From Sulfurovum sp. (GTDB lineage Bacteria; Campylobacterota; Campylobacteria; Campylobacterales; Sulfurovaceae): a stretch of DNA of 7,408 nucleotides. The notes under the pieces were generated by a model. The model had not been told where the DNA came from. It worked only from the letters and a program-made list of their open reading frames with translations, and made no database searches. The stretch covers positions 1 to 7,408 of the forward strand of contig WFYB01000097.1 of NCBI GenBank assembly GCA_015490315.1, read 5' to 3'. Made by a program: the position numbers and the translations under genes. Shown here piece after piece: positions 4,871 to 7,408 of the stretch; position 1 is the first letter of the stretch, and the number at the start of each line of letters is the position of its first letter.

Positions 4871-7408
4871 CTATGATGCTTCCATAGAGAGCGGTTCCAC
4901 AAGATAGACCCCCAGTGACTTCGCCTCTTCGAGTATCCTCTCACTGACTTTGAATTTACTCTCGATGATCACATCGGCAAGCTTGGACTTGATATGCAGC
5001 TCCAAAGGACGCTTGCCCGGATGGCGCTCTACGAGGCACATCAACTCCTCTACTGTTCTCGCATCGGGCATCAGGTTGAGTGCGAGAATGAGCGGCGGCT
5101 GTTCGGGTTCAGGTGTGTGTTTCTCCTCTTTTTTGACCTTGACCTTCTCTTTTTTGGCATCTTTGAGTGATTCAATCTTGAGGATGTTCATCCGGGTAAA
5201 GTCACCATCTTTTGTGATCTTGACCTTGAAAGCGATCGGCTTGGTGATGTCGAAGTCCTCTTCAAGCTCTTTGAGACGATTCTCGAAGAGCATCAGCTCA
5301 ATATTGCCGTGCAGATCCATGATGTTGGCGATGCCGAACTTGTTACCCTTTTTGGAGATCTTCTCTGTGATGCTCTCTATTTTTCCTATAAAAAGCGCCT
5401 GTGAGCCGTCAGCCAGGTCGTCTATCTCTGAGCTGAGCGTATAGTTGATACTCTCGAGGGTTTCACGGTACTTGTCGAGCGGATGCCCGGAGACGTAGAA
5501 GCCCAATGACTCCTTCTCCATCTCGAGTATCTCCATCGGCTCGAACTCCTCCATCTCTTTGAGCTCCAGCTTCACCTGTGTCATCTCCACATCATCGCCC
5601 CAGAGCGAACCGAGCGCCTGTTTCTTGGCATCTCCTGCTTTCTTGGCTGTCTCGATGATCTCCTCTATCTGGCTGAGCATCGCTTTACGGCTGTAGCCGA
5701 AGCTATCCAGCGCGCCTGCCTTGATGAGTGATTCGATCACCTTTTTGTTCACCTTGGTCGAATCGATACGCGAAACAAAATCCGAGAAATCTTCAAACGG
5801 CGCTTCATCCCGCGCTTCGAGGATAGAGTTGATCGCGATATCCCCTGCCCCTTTGATCGCCCCCATACCGAACATGACGACCTCATCACCGTCGATATTG
5901 GTCGCTTCAAAAACCAGCCCCGAACGGTTAATATCCGGCGGCAGGAGTTTGATGCCCATACGCTTGAGCTCATCGACATACTTGACGACTTTATCCGTAT
6001 TGTTCTTCTCCAGCGTCAGGATCGCCGCCATAAACTCTGTGGGGTAGTAGTACTTCAGGTAGGAGGTGTAGAAAGTGACCATCGCATAGGCTGCCGAGTG
6101 GGATTTGTTAAACCCGTATCCGGCGAACTTCACGATCAGGTCAAAAAGCTCTTCCGCTTTGGCACGGTCAAACCCTTTTTTCTGTGCACCATCGGCAAAC
6201 TCTCCTTTGAGCTTGTCCATCTCCTCTTTGATCTTCTTACCCATCGCACGACGCACCAGATCTGCCCCACCGAGACTAAAGCCACCGATCGTCTGCACGA
6301 TCTGCATAACCTGCTCCTGATAGACGATGACCCCGTAGGTCGGTTTGAGGATCGGTTCAAGTTCGGGGAACATATAGGTAATCTCTGCACGCCCGTGCTT
6401 ACGCTCGACGAAGTCATCGAGCATCCCCGACTCCATAGGTCCAGGACGGTAGAGTGCGAGCATCGCGATGATGTCTTCAAAGCCGGAGGGCTTTAGTTTC
6501 TTTGCCAGATCCTGCATCCCGGCAGATTCGATCTGGAAGAGTCCGAGTGTCTCACCTGTTGAGATATACTCATAGACTTTGGGGTCTTCGATATTCTCCT
6601 CGACGAAGTTGATCCGCTTGCCGTGACGTTTTTCGACCAGTTGCAGCGCCTCTTCGATGACAGTCAGGGTCTTGAGCCCAAGGAAGTCGAACTTGATCAG
6701 GTCGACATCTTCGACATACTTCCCGCTGTACTGCGTCGCCAGCGTATCAAGCCCTGTCGGCTTGAAAAGCGGCGTTTTTTGCCATAAAGGTTCGTTGGAG
6801 ATCACCACCCCCGCAGCGTGCGTACCGGCATTTCGGTTGAGCCCCTCAAGAGCCAGTGCATACTCCCAGACCCGTTTTGCCTGTGGATCGCTCTGAAGCA
6901 GCTCTTTGATCTTGGGTTCTTTCTCATAGGAGCTTTTGAGGTCGATACCCAGTTCATCGGGGATGAGCTTCGCCATCGCATCCGCTTTGGAGTACGGCAT
7001 ATCAAGCACCCGCGCGACATCACGGATGACCCCTTTGGCAAGCAGCTTACCAAAGGTGATGATCTGCGCGACATTCACACGCCCATACTTCTCTACCACA
7101 TAGTCGAGTATCTCCTGCCTACGTGCCTGACAGAAGTCCATATCGATATCGGGCATACTTACACGCTCAGGATTGAGGAAACGTTCAAAGAGCAACCCGT
7201 AAGGCATCGGGTCGATATCGGTGATCTCCAGAGAGTACGCTACGAGTGACCCCGCCGCAGACCCCCGCCCTGGCCCTACAGGGATGCCCATATCCTTGGC
7301 AGCCTTCACAAAGTCCCATACGATGAGCATGTAGCCGGGGAACTTCATGTTGTTGATGATGTCTATCTCCACCTGCAGTCTGTCACGGTACTCCTGATGT
7401 TTTGCTTC
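4871..7408 (-). CDS. dnaE: DNA polymerase III alpha subunit, C-terminal part
   Basis: This is the replicative polymerase catalytic subunit. The visible 845 residues run open to the window edge; the missing N-terminus should be roughly 310 residues, mainly the PHP domain. Counting from the edge (E1), the palm shows GPGRGSAAGSLVAY (45-58) and PDIDMDF (86-92), whose D87 and D89 match the catalytic D401/D403 of E. coli; the third Asp is D241 in KFDFLGL. NAGTHAAGVV (193-202) and the fingers motif GYGFNKSHSAAYA (430-442) follow. A helix-hairpin-helix-like stretch (VNKKVIESLIKAGALDSFG, 553-571), a possible clamp-binding site (597-603), an OB fold (about 671-710), a Lys/Glu-rich linker (about 747-772) and a small C-terminal domain complete it. 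The GTG at 7372 is internal, because homology continues upstream in frame (EAKHQEYRDRLQ). No intein, frameshift or lost catalytic residue was seen. The promoter lies outside the window. Confidence 0.97.
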   Translation of the reverse strand, partial: EAKHQEYRDRLQVEIDIINNMKFPGYMLIVWDFVKAAKDMGIPVGPGRGSAAGSLVAYSLEITDIDPMPYGLLFERFLNPERVSMPDIDMDFCQARRQEILDYVVEKYGRVNVAQIITFGKLLAKGVIRDVARVLDMPYSKADAMAKLIPDELGIDLKSSYEKEPKIKELLQSDPQAKRVWEYALALEGLNRNAGTHAAGVVISNEPLWQKTPLFKPTGLDTLATQYSGKYVEDVDLIKFDFLGLKTLTVIEEALQLVEKRHGKRINFVEENIEDPKVYEYISTGETLGLFQIESAGMQDLAKKLKPSGFEDIIAMLALYRPGPMESGMLDDFVERKHGRAEITYMFPELEPILKPTYGVIVYQEQVMQIVQTIGGFSLGGADLVRRAMGKKIKEEMDKLKGEFADGAQKKGFDRAKAEELFDLIVKFAGYGFNKSHSAAYAMVTFYTSYLKYYYPTEFMAAILTLEKNNTDKVVKYVDELKRMGIKLLPPDINRSGLVFEATNIDGDEVVMFGMGAIKGAGDIAINSILEARDEAPFEDFSDFVSRIDSTKVNKKVIESLIKAGALDSFGYSRKAMLSQIEEIIETAKKAGDAKKQALGSLWGDDVEMTQVKLELKEMEEFEPMEILEMEKESLGFYVSGHPLDKYRETLESINYTLSSEIDDLADGSQALFIGKIESITEKISKKGNKFGIANIMDLHGNIELMLFENRLKELEEDFDITKPIAFKVKITKDGDFTRMNILKIESLKDAKKEKVKVKKEEKHTPEPEQPPLILALNLMPDARTVEELMCLVERHPGKRPLELHIKSKLADVIIESKFKVSERILEEAKSLGVYLVEPLSMEAS

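Noticed and set aside
7370..7372. GTG as a start for the polymerase gene
   Set aside because: The frame continues upstream to the window edge and matches DnaE there, so this is an internal valine codon.

Overview
The window reads as a chromosomal, mostly housekeeping stretch of a Campylobacterota genome. A Sulfurovum/Sulfurimonas-like sulfur or hydrogen oxidiser is my best guess. That placement is inference from the monomeric isocitrate dehydrogenase, the character of the DnaE protein, DUF302 proteins next to core genes, and AT-rich intergenic promoters with a recognisable -10 but weak -35. I see no insertion sequence, phage gene, CRISPR array, tRNA or rRNA.

Layout. Positions 1-175 are non-coding and hold a long imperfect hairpin (1-83) that touches the window edge and a short GC-rich hairpin (140-159) just after the icd stop. 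Positions 176-2359 (minus) are a complete monomeric NADP-isocitrate dehydrogenase. Positions 2360-2577 are a divergent promoter region with two inverted repeats. Positions 2578-2784 (plus) are a small unrecognised exported protein, the only plus-strand gene. Positions 2785-2962 separate two convergent genes and hold a perfect 12-bp stem-loop. Positions 2963-3955 (minus) are a secreted protein that I read as two tandem DUF302-like domains. Positions 3956-4191 hold its promoter, an inverted repeat over that promoter, and a good intrinsic terminator for the next gene. Positions 4192-4779 (minus) are a membrane-anchored single-domain DUF302 protein. Positions 4871-7408 (minus) are the C-terminal two thirds or more of dnaE, whose 5' end lies beyond the window.

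How the genes relate. icd supplies or consumes 2-oxoglutarate in the oxidative or reductive TCA cycle, and dnaE is the replicative polymerase. The two DUF302 proteins both face the cell envelope, are neighbours on one strand, and share a cysteine pair with the same spacing, so they may act in a common envelope process. Each has its own promoter, so they are not an obvious operon.

I found no convincing new multi-gene system. The items most worth a second look are the 83-nt hairpin at the left edge, the cysteine loss in one half of the tandem DUF302 protein, the regulatory inverted repeats around 2488-2544 and 4011-4042, and the small exported protein. In three hairpins an A-C mismatch on the plus strand becomes a G-U pair in minus-strand RNA, which supports an RNA role in that direction.
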